Assembly: GCA_947487765.1 (NCBI GenBank)
Contig: CANKXO010000007.1
Location: forward strand, 86,180 to 150,179
From: an uncultured Pseudomonadales bacterium
GTDB taxonomy: Bacteria > Pseudomonadota > Gammaproteobacteria > Pseudomonadales > Cellvibrionaceae
Length of the DNA stretch: 64,000 nucleotides
Reading direction: 5' to 3'
Part shown: positions 26,110 through 35,297 of the stretch, piece by piece
How the letters are laid out: every line of letters begins with the position of its first letter
How positions within the stretch are numbered: the first letter of the stretch is position 1
Notes under the pieces: generated by a model
What the model saw: the letters and a program-made list of their open reading frames with translations, nothing else
What the model was told of the DNA's origin: nothing
Databases searched by the model: none
Translations under genes and position numbers: made by a program

Positions 26110-26139
26110 ACTTAAATCCTATTTGTCGAATAAAAACTA

Positions 26140-26772
26140 TTATTTTAAAAGCCCATTGATGCTTTGTTTTGTGCTGCTTGCTTTTTCTATGGCCTCTCCG
26201 CCTTTCTCTGCCCCTTCTTTTACGTCATCAAGTGTCAGTGATTTTTTGCCTTCATCCTGATCTATGTTTGTAGGGGAGGCATCTTCTTCTTTCTCATCTT
26301 CTTCTACTTTTCCTGCAATAATCGACTTCCCTGAAATAGAAATATGATGGTTATAGTGACCATGAGGCTTAACTTTATAGATATGCTTCCAGCGGGAATT
26401 GTCGATGTCAATAAAACCAGCAAGGATGGCAACAAATCTGGAATTTTTTTGTAGCTTTATCTTGTGTTTGATTGTTTCAGAAGGCTGTATAGTGTATTCA
26501 GCGCTTGATAGCATCTGATCACTTAGTAGTGTTTTTGCATTATAAAAAGCACGATCAAAATCCAAGTTGTCAAATGTTGATCTTGATGATAACTCATAGA
26601 TTTTTACTTGAATTGGTGACGCTCTGTTATTGCTGTCGGGGTTTATTTCTTCCGATGATTCAATTGTGACATTGTCGTATGGTTTCCAGACCTTCGCAGT
26701 TGTTGAGCAGCCACTGATAAGAGGCAGTATGACTATAAAAAGGTTTATGTAGAGAGTGAGATTATTTTTCAT
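26140..26772 (-). CDS. tssJ: T6SS outer-membrane lipoprotein TssJ with long acidic tail
   Basis: This 210-residue protein has a lipoprotein signal ending LISGC, so Cys22 is the likely lipidated residue. The following domain (PIQVKIYELSSRSTFDNLDFDRAFY, VAILAGFIDIDNSRWK) is the TssJ beta sandwich that contacts the TssM periplasmic tip. The C-terminal 50 residues are unusual: an acidic linker (EEDEKEEDASPTN) followed by a helical stretch (VKEGAEKGGEAIEKASS). Typical TssJ proteins end before this. The stop codon region abuts tssK, and the start overlaps the tagH stop by one base. Confidence 0.9.
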   Translation of the reverse strand: MKNNLTLYINLFIVILPLISGCSTTAKVWKPYDNVTIESSEEINPDSNNRASPIQVKIYELSSRSTFDNLDFDRAFYNAKTLLSDQMLSSAEYTIQPSETIKHKIKLQKNSRFVAILAGFIDIDNSRWKHIYKVKPHGHYNHHISISGKSIIAGKVEEDEKEEDASPTNIDQDEGKKSLTLDDVKEGAEKGGEAIEKASSTKQSINGLLK

Positions 26773-28007
26773 TAGTCTTTCTTATGAATTATTTTACGTT
26801 CTTCAATTCTTTTGGTGTGCAGTTCTTTGATATTGGTTTCAAAATTATTTTTAATAATTTTCTTGAAAGAAAGGCATTTTTCACTCCACTGCTTTTTATA
26901 GGTTTCCCATTTTCCCAGGCTTGGAACCAGTTTTTCTGTAAGATTGTTGTTTTTTTCATGGAACATTTTTTCTATGACAAAAGGTGATAATTCCTCTCGA
27001 AAAGAATCAATTGCTTTGTTAAAGCTTCTGTATATCACATCTTGATCTTCAACAATTTCTTTTTGGCACTTAATTACTTCTAATGGAAATTCTGAGTGAG
27101 TAGTTCTTTCTGGTGCAAACATTTCATTAAGAAAATCATCTGCCGATTCAAAATTTGCAAAAGACGAATAGTTAAGTTCCTTTAACATGTTTTTATCGTC
27201 AAAGCATAGCTTGGCTTTGATTTTATCTACATGGTTTCTTTGCTCAATCATACCTGTTAGTGACACTCTTAAACATCGTCCCAGAGTTAACATGTTGTCA
27301 GGCGTTAATTGTGTGTCAGAACGATCTTGAGAAATCCCTAAACCTTTGAGCAGGTTATTTAATAGTTTTGTTTCCTGCTCAGCGAAGTTGATAGATTTTT
27401 TTAATTTCTCTGGAAGGTTAGGTTGTTGCTGGCTTTTCTCCGGGTTGATATCCATATTCCAGTTTTCAGGAATAGTAACGCCAGGTGGCGAGAAGCTTTC
27501 GTTTATGTTGCCAAGAGATGAGTGGTTAATATTGTTTTTTTTGGTGTAGGTGTTTGAATTTAAAGGTTTTTTGTGTGTTCCGGCTCTTTTTTTTGCTACT
27601 TCAGTTTTGGATGGGGTCGCTTTTTCAATTAATGCAACGTTGTTACCATATGGTCGATGATTTTCAATAGTAGATGATGCTTCAGTAAAATAAACTCTAA
27701 GAGCATAATCACCCAGCCGAATGACATCTTTATCGTTAATGATGACAGAGTTTCCATGACCTATTGGACTACTTTGGCTATTAATAAATGTACCGTTGGC
27801 GCTGATGTCTGTAAGAACGTATACATTATTACTTTTTGATAAGCGTGCATGTTGCCGAGAAATAACTTTCTCGTTACAGCTTAGTGTAAGATCGCAATTT
27901 TCTTCTCGGCCAATTAAAACAACACTGGGATTGTCGAAAGAAACGCTTGCCTGGTGAGGGCTAGAGTTGGAATTCGGTTGTTTAATGTATTGAAAGCGAA
28001 TGTCCAT
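26772..28007 (-). CDS. tagH: T6SS FHA-domain protein TagH (Fha/ImpI)
   Basis: This 411-residue protein has an N-terminal forkhead-associated domain with phosphothreonine-binding residues Gly33-Arg34, Ser50-Arg51, His53 and Asn71-Gly72-Thr73. The middle (residues 140-205) is polar and flexible. The C-terminal 200 residues (LLNNLLKGLGI, ALGRCLRVSLTGM-like) match the T6SS FHA-specific domain. The protein is the scaffold read out by PpkA and PppA, and here TssL probably carries its ligand. It is the first gene of the minus-strand operon and has a 5' leader with CsrA-like sites. Confidence 0.92.
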   Translation of the reverse strand: MDIRFQYIKQPNSNSSPHQASVSFDNPSVVLIGREENCDLTLSCNEKVISRQHARLSKSNNVYVLTDISANGTFINSQSSPIGHGNSVIINDKDVIRLGDYALRVYFTEASSTIENHRPYGNNVALIEKATPSKTEVAKKRAGTHKKPLNSNTYTKKNNINHSSLGNINESFSPPGVTIPENWNMDINPEKSQQQPNLPEKLKKSINFAEQETKLLNNLLKGLGISQDRSDTQLTPDNMLTLGRCLRVSLTGMIEQRNHVDKIKAKLCFDDKNMLKELNYSSFANFESADDFLNEMFAPERTTHSEFPLEVIKCQKEIVEDQDVIYRSFNKAIDSFREELSPFVIEKMFHEKNNNLTEKLVPSLGKWETYKKQWSEKCLSFKKIIKNNFETNIKELHTKRIEERKIIHKKD

Positions 28008-28058
28008 TATGTTATCTGAAATCCTGTCACATCTTTATATTCATCGCTCCAAGCGATG
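28008..28058 (-). promoter_or_regulatory. tagH leader with candidate CsrA-binding elements
   Basis: On the minus strand a perfect stem CATCGCT/AGCGATG (28042-28058) has a three-base TGG loop, giving a TGGA motif at the loop edge. Downstream, ACAGGAT at 28021-28027 is the only ribosome-binding site, 13 bases before the ATG. ACAGGAT matches the core of the CsrA consensus. RsmA repression of the fha leader is established in Pseudomonas aeruginosa; here it is inference. Confidence 0.45.
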
Positions 28059-28244
28059 GTTAAGCTAATGATGTAGCTCCTAGTTCCTCTGCTAGAGTCA
28101 CTGCGCGAAAGCGGCACTGCATAGTATAGAAATCTATCATATTAAACGAACGGTTTATTCATTGCGTAATAAAAAATGGGATCTGTGTCATGTTTAAAAT
28201 TTTTGACTGCTGATAGTTTTTTGATCAAATGTAGACTTTGGCGA

Positions 28245-28274
28245 CATGATTTTTCATGTTAGCAAAAAATCATG
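28245..28274. promoter_or_regulatory. Perfect 10-bp inverted repeat, candidate operator
   Basis: CATGATTTTT at 28245-28254 and AAAAATCATG at 28265-28274 are exact complements across a 10-base spacer. The 20-base centre-to-centre distance is about two helical turns, as for a dimeric regulator. It ends 28 bases before the possible small gene. Confidence 0.4.
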
Positions 28275-28302
28275 ACACAATAATTTCTGTAGGAGAATTT
28301 AA

Positions 28303-28443
28303 GTGCCATCTAAAAATTATTTTTTAGTTAAGTTTGAATATGTGATCCGGTTCATAAAAAATGACTGGGTGATTAGTATATCATCTGCCAACTATTTGGA
28401 GACGGACACAATGACGTTTCTAAATTGGCTTGGCAAGGAATAA
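28303..28443 (+). CDS. Possible 46-aa small protein
   Basis: A GTG at 28303 opens a 46-codon frame ending TAA at 28443. It follows an AGGAG site eight bases upstream. The peptide (MPSKNYFLVKFEYVIRFIKN then DWVISISSANYLETDTMTFL and NWLGKE) is not low complexity. It recalls no known family. The gap of 100 bp to ppkA leaves room for it to be first in that operon. The evidence is only the ribosome-binding site and open frame. Confidence 0.35.
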   Translation: MPSKNYFLVKFEYVIRFIKNDWVISISSANYLETDTMTFLNWLGKE

Positions 28444-28543
28444 AAATAGTTTTTGGCATAGTAACTATTCAAAGCGAATAACGTCTTAATAAGTCCTTTT
28501 CTATCCTTGTCAAATCTATTCACTCCATTGTTATGTTGTAGGT

Positions 28544-30451
28544 ATGGAAACATTACAATTACATGAAGTAATCTCAGGCTCTGGATCTCCGGAAAAGCAA
28601 AAGCCTATCGTTTTTTCTTCGCGATTTTCTGTTGTTAAAGAATTGGCTGAAGGCGGCACTAGTGTTCTTTATCTTGCTAGGGATATTTTGGCAGATTCTT
28701 CTCTTGTGGTACTAAAATGTATCCATTCCAGCCTTTTGCAGTCTAAGTCAACAAAAGAAATTGCAGTAAAAGAAGTCGCTGTTGCCAGAAGGTTAGCGCA
28801 TCCGCACTTAATTAAAATTTACGATGTGGGTAAAGATAAGGGGTCCGACTATATTCTTATGGAATATTTGAGGGGAGATTCTTTAAAGAACCTCTTATCT
28901 CGCAGTAAGTTTGATTATGCTCAATCTTTATCGGTAATTAAGCCAATTGTTGATGTGCTTAACTACTTGCATGGTCAAGGAGTTGTTCACTCTGATGTTA
29001 AGCCAAGTAATATTATTATTACCTATAACGACGAGGTTAAGCTTATCGACTTGGCTAATTGTCGTCAGGATAGTCAGAATGAAGCGCCTCCCGTCATTGT
29101 TGGTGATAATCATTTTTTTGGTTATTCTCTGGACTATTCCAGCCCGCAAGTTATTGGTGATCAGCCTGCAACAAGCAGTGATGATGTGTTCTCAGTGGCT
29201 TGTATCCTGTATGAGCTGTTGGAAGGACACTCTCCTGCTGCTGCAAAGGATCAAGGTTCAAGCATATCTATTGAATCTATTAAAAAACCGGATCAGATTA
29301 ATTATTGGCAATGGCGTGTTCTTAGGAGAGCGCTATCAGATGATCAAAGAAAACGATTTCAATCAATAGATTATTTTTATACTCGCTTTATAAATGCCAA
29401 GCTTATTCCTTTCTTCTCGGCTTGTTTTTGTGTTGGAGTGTTAGCAATATTACTTATTGGCTATAGTATTTGGCAGTCAGTTGCGACTCATCATGAGAAT
29501 TATGCTATTTATCAAGATGCTTATCAGCAACGTCAGTCCGTTACTAACGCCGTGTCTGCTATTCGCCGGCAAGAACCGCTCAGGCGTTATCAGTATTTAT
29601 CCAGCTTAAATCAATATCCCCCTATTTTGCGCCAGGGCGCTTTAGCTTCTTTGCATGATGATGTCGTTCTACCAGCTGTAAAACAGATTGAAAATAGTTT
29701 GTTGGTGCAAGATGAAATTCCACAGTTTGATACGTTTAGCAAAACAGTTGAAAACTTATTGGTGTTTTATCCTCAAGCACAAGGCTTACATGAGCTTAAA
29801 AAAAATATTGTCAAAGAGCAAAGCATGTTGGCTAATGGTTTAACTATTCAATTAACTAATATCACGGATGGTGGTCAATACACAGATTCTGAGGCGGCTG
29901 AATTTAACGCAATAATAGACAAGCTTTCGATGCTTGATTTGCGAGCTAGAGATGTCCTCGATGAGAATTATGCGGATGACTATGCTGTTCAGCTGAAAGA
30001 GGCTATTCGTGATAAGGATTGGGTGAATATTGCTGAGTTAAGTAATTTTGCAGAAAGTGTTTCAATTGCTTTTCCAAAATATAAGCAACTATTAAATGGT
30101 GTCGACGCTGAGATGCTTCGTCATTCAAAAAACTTTTCAGATTATATATCACAGGGTAAGCATACGATACAACATTTTCCGAAAGATGCTGGTGTGTATT
30201 TTTTTGGTGAAAAGCTCGCTAGTTTGCAGCAATCTATCTCCCGTTCATGGCTTAACAAGGATATAAAAAGATATGCAGATGATCTCGTGTCGCTAAAGGA
30301 TCAATATCATTTGCCGCAGGGCTTTTCGCCCTTAAAAAAAACTATGACCTTGTTGAATAATAAAATTGAAGCAAAAATTCGATACCACAAAAGTAGAAAA
30401 CAAACTAAATCAGCCAAGTCATTAACCGATTTGGCTAAAGTGCTCACTTAG
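28544..30451 (+). CDS. ppkA: T6SS serine/threonine protein kinase PpkA
   Basis: This 635-residue protein has an N-terminal cytoplasmic kinase domain (residues 25-280). Present are the glycine loop ELAEGGTS, the VVLK lysine (Lys58), the catalytic HSDVKPSN (Asp151, Lys153, Asn156) and the metal-binding Asp169 in LIDLAN. The usual HRD reads HSD and DFG reads DLA. Thus it is a non-RD kinase with an altered metal loop. One membrane helix lies at 288-310, followed by a 320-residue periplasmic part without a recognised domain. PpkA phosphorylates FHA-binding targets to trigger T6SS assembly. It starts the plus-strand operon, 18 bp before tssA. Confidence 0.9.
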   Translation: METLQLHEVISGSGSPEKQKPIVFSSRFSVVKELAEGGTSVLYLARDILADSSLVVLKCIHSSLLQSKSTKEIAVKEVAVARRLAHPHLIKIYDVGKDKGSDYILMEYLRGDSLKNLLSRSKFDYAQSLSVIKPIVDVLNYLHGQGVVHSDVKPSNIIITYNDEVKLIDLANCRQDSQNEAPPVIVGDNHFFGYSLDYSSPQVIGDQPATSSDDVFSVACILYELLEGHSPAAAKDQGSSISIESIKKPDQINYWQWRVLRRALSDDQRKRFQSIDYFYTRFINAKLIPFFSACFCVGVLAILLIGYSIWQSVATHHENYAIYQDAYQQRQSVTNAVSAIRRQEPLRRYQYLSSLNQYPPILRQGALASLHDDVVLPAVKQIENSLLVQDEIPQFDTFSKTVENLLVFYPQAQGLHELKKNIVKEQSMLANGLTIQLTNITDGGQYTDSEAAEFNAIIDKLSMLDLRARDVLDENYADDYAVQLKEAIRDKDWVNIAELSNFAESVSIAFPKYKQLLNGVDAEMLRHSKNFSDYISQGKHTIQHFPKDAGVYFFGEKLASLQQSISRSWLNKDIKRYADDLVSLKDQYHLPQGFSPLKKTMTLLNNKIEAKIRYHKSRKQTKSAKSLTDLAKVLT

Positions 30452-30469
30452 CGAAGTAAGGAAAAAGAG

Positions 30470-31591
30470 TTGTCTGATTGTATTACAGAGGCAGAAATTC
30501 TAGAAGTACTGCAGCCTATTGCTGATAGTGAACCTGTTATTGGTGACCTTAGAGAAAATATTTCTCCTGATTCTAATTATCAGCTGTTAAGAAGTGCTCG
30601 AACGGCTGCGAGGAATAGTGAGCGAGCAGCGCAGAATGAGGGTGATAGTTCTCCGGTCAATGTTGGTGACTGGGATGCCATTCTGGAAAAGGTGCCTCAT
30701 GTACTGAAGCATGAAAGTAAGGATATTGAATTAGTTGCCTGGTATATCGAGGCACTTGTTCGAAAATTTGGGTTTGTAGGTGTTGCTAGAGGCTTTTCTT
30801 TGGCGCGCCAGTTAATAGAGACTTACGGAGAGCAGCTTTACCCGCTCCCTGACGAAGATGGTGTCATTTCACAGCTGTCATCTTTGGCGGGTTTGAATGG
30901 CTTTGGTAGTGAGGGGGCATTAATTTATCCCATTAAAGCCATTCATATTACTCAGGGTGATGTGCCGGGCCCTTTAGCTGTTTGGCAGTGTGAGCAGGTT
31001 TTAGAGGCTGATAGGACAACAGACTTAGAGAAGCGAGAAGCTAAGTTTAAGCAGAACGGTATAACCCGCGCACAATTAGATGAGATATTGCTTGATACTG
31101 ATACAGGCTTTTTACAAAACACTCAAGCAGAAATTGCCCTTGCAATTAATGAGTATAAAAAATATCAGGAAGTGCTTGATGAATATAGTCAAGAAGATCC
31201 GTTGCCGACAGGGCAGATATTAGAGGCATTGGAGAATTGTCAAAAAGTCCTTTCATATATCGCAGGGGATAGGCTTTTAATTAGCGCCTCAACGATAAAA
31301 CCTACTGCAAAGACTGAAGAAAAGAATATGGAAAAACCTGTTACAACCGCAGATGGTGGGCCTATTGCTGATCGTGAAGATGCGTTGCAGAGATTACGTG
31401 AGGTGGCGACATATTTTCGTCGCTCTGAACCACATTCGCCTATTTCTTATTCTATAGAGCAAGCCATTCGCTGGAGTGGCTTACCTTTGACTGAACTTAT
31501 CAAAGAGTTGATTCCCGACGACTCCGCGAGAACAAAGTACCAACATTTGTCGGGTATTGACGGAGTAAAATCCGACAAAAAAACAGCATAA
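30470..31591 (+). CDS. tssA: T6SS cap protein TssA
   Basis: This 373-residue protein has the N-terminal ImpA domain (residues 8-130, DSNYQLLRSARTAARNSERAAQ and WYIEALVRKFGFVGVARGFSLA). A helical linker follows, and the C-terminus (ADREDALQRLREVATYFRRSEPHSPISYSIEQAIRWS condensed) is the short VasJ-type tail. TssA organises baseplate and sheath polymerisation. The TTG at 30470 is the probable start because a TAAGGAAA site lies about nine bases upstream and no nearby ATG fits. It follows ppkA closely and precedes tssB by 36 bp. Confidence 0.92.
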   Translation: MSDCITEAEILEVLQPIADSEPVIGDLRENISPDSNYQLLRSARTAARNSERAAQNEGDSSPVNVGDWDAILEKVPHVLKHESKDIELVAWYIEALVRKFGFVGVARGFSLARQLIETYGEQLYPLPDEDGVISQLSSLAGLNGFGSEGALIYPIKAIHITQGDVPGPLAVWQCEQVLEADRTTDLEKREAKFKQNGITRAQLDEILLDTDTGFLQNTQAEIALAINEYKKYQEVLDEYSQEDPLPTGQILEALENCQKVLSYIAGDRLLISASTIKPTAKTEEKNMEKPVTTADGGPIADREDALQRLREVATYFRRSEPHSPISYSIEQAIRWSGLPLTELIKELIPDDSARTKYQHLSGIDGVKSDKKTA

Positions 31592-31627
31592 TTTACATTA
31601 TTAATCGTTAACTAACGGAGCCACCCT

Positions 31628-32140
31628 ATGGAAAGTATTCATAAAAAACTCAACCGCGTTCGCAAGCCGCGCGTCCACATCAGTTATGATGTTGAAACTG
31701 AAGGTGCAACACTTAAAAAAGAATTGCCATTCGTCGTTGGCGTAATGGGTGATTTTTCTGGGGACTCTACAGTGCCTTTAAAATCTTTAAAAGACCGCCG
31801 GTTTGTGCAAATTGATCGAGATAACTTTGACGAAGTTTTAAAGAGCATGACTCCTGGTTTGAATATAAAAGTTAAAAATACATTAAAGGATGATGGTTCT
31901 GAATTTGCAGTGGATTTGAAGTTTGAATCAATGAAAGATTTTGAACCTGCAGCTATCGTAGATCAAATTGAACCATTGAAAAAGCTGTTGGAAACGCGTA
32001 ATAAATTGCGCGATCTTTCGACAAAAGCCGATCGTTCAGAAGAGTTAGAGGATATTCTTGAGCGTGTTTTAAATAACGAAGCAGACTTAAGTGAATTAGC
32101 TAAAGCTGTTGATGCAGACAAAGATAAAGAGGAGGCGTAA
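31628..32140 (+). CDS. tssB: T6SS sheath small subunit TssB (VipA)
   Basis: This 170-residue protein forms the contractile sheath with TssC. The N-terminus ([20 protein letters not shown]) and the motif [15 protein letters not shown] are family signatures, as is the helical end with [13 protein letters not shown]. An ACGGAG ribosome-binding site precedes the ATG. The stop is two bases before tssC, consistent with equal expression of the pair. Confidence 0.97.
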   Translation: MESIHKKLNRVRKPRVHISYDVETEGATLKKELPFVVGVMGDFSGDSTVPLKSLKDRRFVQIDRDNFDEVLKSMTPGLNIKVKNTLKDDGSEFAVDLKFESMKDFEPAAIVDQIEPLKKLLETRNKLRDLSTKADRSEELEDILERVLNNEADLSELAKAVDADKDKEEA

Positions 32141-32142
32141 TC

Positions 32143-33612
32143 ATGAGCGAAGCAGTGGAACAGGTACAAGGTGCCGAAGCAGTTGAATCATTAAGCCTTC
32201 TTGACCAGGCTATTCAAGCAACTAAACAGACTGACTCTGAAGAAGCGCAGGCATTATTAAAAACGCTAACTGAAGAGGCGATGAAAGGAACGGTTACTTG
32301 GAATAAAAACTTAACTGTCACTTTCAGAAAAGCTATTGCAGCAATTGATGCTGCAATCAGCGAACAATTGCGTGAAATTATGCATCATGAACGTTTTCAG
32401 CAGTTAGAGGGGTCATGGCGTGGCGCCCATTATTTGGTAATGAACTCAGAAACCAGTAAAACGCTAAAGCTTAAAATGTTTAATGCCAGCAAAAAAGAGT
32501 TGGCTAAAGACTTATCCAGAGCGGTTGAGTTCGATCAAAGCCAAACATTTAAAAAGCTGTATGAAAATGAATTTGGTTCTCCTGGTGGCGAGCCATATGG
32601 ATCATTGGTTGGAGATTATCAATTCTCAAATCACCCTGATGATATAGAGTTGCTCAGTAATATGTCGAATGTTGCAGCAGCAGCTTTTTGCCCATTCTTA
32701 ACTGCGTCAAGCCCTGATTTTTTCGGTTTTGATGATTGGTCCGAATTATCTAAGCCTCGTGACCTAGCTAAAATTTTTGATTCTGCAGAGTATGTGAAAT
32801 GGCGTTCGTTCCGTGAGTCAGAAGATTCTCGTTTTGTTACTATGGCAATGCCACGTACCTTATCTCGATTGCCTTATGGCGAAGACTCAAAACCCGTCGA
32901 AGAATTTGCATATGAAGAGTTTGCCGGTATAGAAAAACCTGAGTCGAACAACTATTGCTGGTCTAGTGCCGCTTATGTGTTAGGTGCGCGTATGACTAAT
33001 GCTTTTGCTCAATATGGTTGGTGCACCGCAATTCGTGGCGCTGAAGGTGGTGGCCGTGTTAATGATCTTCCTGTTCATTTAACCACAACCGACGATGGTG
33101 ATGTTGATATGCAATGCCCAACCGAAATTGCCATCACTGATCGCCGTGAAGCAGAGTTAAGTGCTCTTGGCTTTATGCCGCTTTCTCATTACAAAAATAC
33201 AGATTACGCTGTGTTCTTTGGTGGTCAGACGACGCAAAAGCCAAATATTTATGATAATCACGATGCAACAGCAAATGCGGCGATTTCATCTCGACTACCT
33301 TATATCATGGCAACCTCTCGTATTGCGCACTACCTGAAAGTGATGGCTCGCGACAAAATTGGCAGCTTTATGGAAGCTGAAGACATGCAGCAATGGCTTA
33401 ATCGTTGGATTAATAATTATGTTAATGCCAGTGAAGAGGGGGGGCAGGATATGCGTGCACAATACCCTTTACGTGAAGCCAAAATTGAAGTTAAGCCAGT
33501 TCCTGGTAGCCCGGGTTCATACAGTGCCGTTGCTTGGTTGCGCCCATGGTTGCAAATGGAAGAGTTAACAACGTCATTGCGTATGGTTGCTCGTATTCCT
33601 GAAATGAAGTAA
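32143..33612 (+). CDS. tssC: T6SS sheath large subunit TssC (VipB)
   Basis: This 489-residue protein is the canonical large sheath subunit. It has [49 protein letters not shown] and the C-terminal region [20 protein letters not shown]. Together with TssB it builds the tube-surrounding sheath that contracts and is recycled by ClpV. Family length is typical. A GGAGG site overlaps the end of tssB. A second, divergent copy follows after 118 bp. Confidence 0.97.
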   Translation: MSEAVEQVQGAEAVESLSLLDQAIQATKQTDSEEAQALLKTLTEEAMKGTVTWNKNLTVTFRKAIAAIDAAISEQLREIMHHERFQQLEGSWRGAHYLVMNSETSKTLKLKMFNASKKELAKDLSRAVEFDQSQTFKKLYENEFGSPGGEPYGSLVGDYQFSNHPDDIELLSNMSNVAAAAFCPFLTASSPDFFGFDDWSELSKPRDLAKIFDSAEYVKWRSFRESEDSRFVTMAMPRTLSRLPYGEDSKPVEEFAYEEFAGIEKPESNNYCWSSAAYVLGARMTNAFAQYGWCTAIRGAEGGGRVNDLPVHLTTTDDGDVDMQCPTEIAITDRREAELSALGFMPLSHYKNTDYAVFFGGQTTQKPNIYDNHDATANAAISSRLPYIMATSRIAHYLKVMARDKIGSFMEAEDMQQWLNRWINNYVNASEEGGQDMRAQYPLREAKIEVKPVPGSPGSYSAVAWLRPWLQMEELTTSLRMVARIPEMK

Positions 33613-33636
33613 TTCATTTCTATTCGTTAGTATCTT

Positions 33637-33669
33637 GGTGTCGGGGCATTAGCCTCGGTATCATTTTTT
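33637..33669 (+). terminator. Hairpin with T-tract between tssC and the second tssC-like gene
   Basis: GGTGTCGGGGC at 33637-33647 pairs with GCCTCGGTATC at 33652-33662, with G-U pairs, across an ATTA loop. TTTTTT follows at 33664-33669. As it lies inside the operon it is likely a partial terminator that raises tssBC over downstream genes. Confidence 0.55.
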
Positions 33670-33730
33670 AAAGAACAAAACAGAATTTTGGATTTTTAAT
33701 CGATAAAAGTGCATCACTTTTGTTAAGGGA

Positions 33731-35278
33731 ATGGGTAGCTTGTTAGATATCGCATCATATAGTCAAGAAACAACGTCTGCACAAGATACCAATACTGTTG
33801 CGTTTGGTGTTGAGTCTTTGCTTGAGCAATGTTTAAGTAAAGACGGCTATGATGTTGATCAATATGTCAGAGATTGGTTATGTCAGTCGATGGCTTCGAT
33901 GCGTGATCGTTCTAAGGAGCAGCTTCAATTTATTGCTCAGCAAGCATTTTTATCGATTAGCAAAATAATTAACCGCCAATTGGACGAAGTGTTGCATCAT
34001 TCGTCCGTTAAAAAACTTGAAGCATCTTGGCGTGGCTTGCAGTACTTAACTGATATTGAATCTGATTATGATGAAAATTTAACGATTAAAATAAAAGTAC
34101 TCAATGTTGGTTGGAAAGAATTAGGAAAAGATCTGACACGTGCTATCGAATTTGACCAAAGTAGCATATTTAAACGGATCTACAGCGATGAGTTTGATAC
34201 TCCTGGTGGTGAACCTTTCGGTGTCATTTTGGGGGATTACTCAGTTACGCACCGGCCTCGCTCTGGCATTACGACCAATGATGTTGAAGTTGTTAAGCAT
34301 ATGTCAGATATTTCGACAGCCGCACTTTGCCCTTTTATCACAGCGGTTGATGCATCTTTGTTTGGGTTAGATAGTCTAAGAGAGCTAGGCTATCCACTTG
34401 ACTTGTCTGCTGTATTTAAGCAAAAAGAATACTTTTTATGGAATAAATTACGTGATTACGAAAGTACACGCTTTGTTGGTTTAACATTGCCTAATATGTT
34501 GATGCGTCACCCATATGACGATGATAATACACGCCAGGAAAAATTTAATTATTGTGAAAGAATTGATGATCCTGATAAGGATTTGCTATGGGGTAATTCA
34601 TGTTATGCCTTTGGTAGTGTATTAATTCGTGCGTTTGCAAATACTGGATGGTTTGCAGATATTCGAGGCGGTGTTCATGATTTTGGTGAAGGAGGTGTTG
34701 TTCGTCATTTGAACTATGCAAAGAACCGGTTTGAAAAAAACAATATTAATCCTCGGCCTTCTACAAATACTCAAGTCGATGATTTTTTAGAAAGAGAGTT
34801 GAGCGACTTAGGTTTTATTCCACTGTGTAGTTATCACAGTGTAGAAAATAGCGTTTTCTATAGTAATAGCTCATTGCATAAATCGAATGAGTATACTTCA
34901 GAGATCGCAACTGCTAACGCAAAACTATCAGCAATGATTCAATACATGATGTGTGTTTCACGTTTTGGCCATTATGTGAAAGTTATTGGTAGAGATAAAA
35001 TTGGTAGTTTTATGAGTCCGGAAGAATGCCAAAGAATTTTTCAAAATTGGCTCAATCAATACACAACATCCAGTGATACAAATTCAGCAGAGCTAAAGGC
35101 CCGCTACCCATTAAGCATGAGTAAGGTCGAAGTTAAAGAAAAAGCCGGAAGTCCTGGTTATTATAGTTGCATCATGCATTTGCAACCACATTTCCAGCTA
35201 GATCAATTGGTTTCTTCAATAAGATTGATTACAGAGCTAGCTGTTGGCGCAGCCACGCCATCAGTATCAACATCATAG
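33731..35278 (+). CDS. Second TssC-like sheath protein (ImpD type)
   Basis: This 515-residue protein is a divergent paralogue of the preceding TssC. Shared motifs include KKLEASWRGLQYLTDIES, WKELGKDLTRAIEFDQSS, DTPGGEPFGVILGDY and ARYPLSMSKVEVKEKAGSPG. The Rhizobium imp locus carries the same pair as ImpC and ImpD, and tagJ (ImpE) follows here too. Its exact role is unclear; it may be a sheath-end or assembly variant rather than the bulk subunit. The start is the ATG at 33731. The AAGGGA site is close to it, so a TTG three codons later is an alternative. Confidence 0.9.
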   Translation: MGSLLDIASYSQETTSAQDTNTVAFGVESLLEQCLSKDGYDVDQYVRDWLCQSMASMRDRSKEQLQFIAQQAFLSISKIINRQLDEVLHHSSVKKLEASWRGLQYLTDIESDYDENLTIKIKVLNVGWKELGKDLTRAIEFDQSSIFKRIYSDEFDTPGGEPFGVILGDYSVTHRPRSGITTNDVEVVKHMSDISTAALCPFITAVDASLFGLDSLRELGYPLDLSAVFKQKEYFLWNKLRDYESTRFVGLTLPNMLMRHPYDDDNTRQEKFNYCERIDDPDKDLLWGNSCYAFGSVLIRAFANTGWFADIRGGVHDFGEGGVVRHLNYAKNRFEKNNINPRPSTNTQVDDFLERELSDLGFIPLCSYHSVENSVFYSNSSLHKSNEYTSEIATANAKLSAMIQYMMCVSRFGHYVKVIGRDKIGSFMSPEECQRIFQNWLNQYTTSSDTNSAELKARYPLSMSKVEVKEKAGSPGYYSCIMHLQPHFQLDQLVSSIRLITELAVGAATPSVSTS

Positions 35279-35297
35279 AATATAGAAGAGGAACGTT

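Larger units (their letters stand above)
28008..28543. other. 536-bp divergent promoter region between tagH and ppkA
   Basis: This AT-rich region must contain the promoters of both T6SS operons. It holds the tagH leader elements, an inverted repeat at 28245-28274 and a possible 46-codon gene at 28303-28443. I cannot place confident -35/-10 boxes or a sigma-54 site. Confidence 0.6.
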
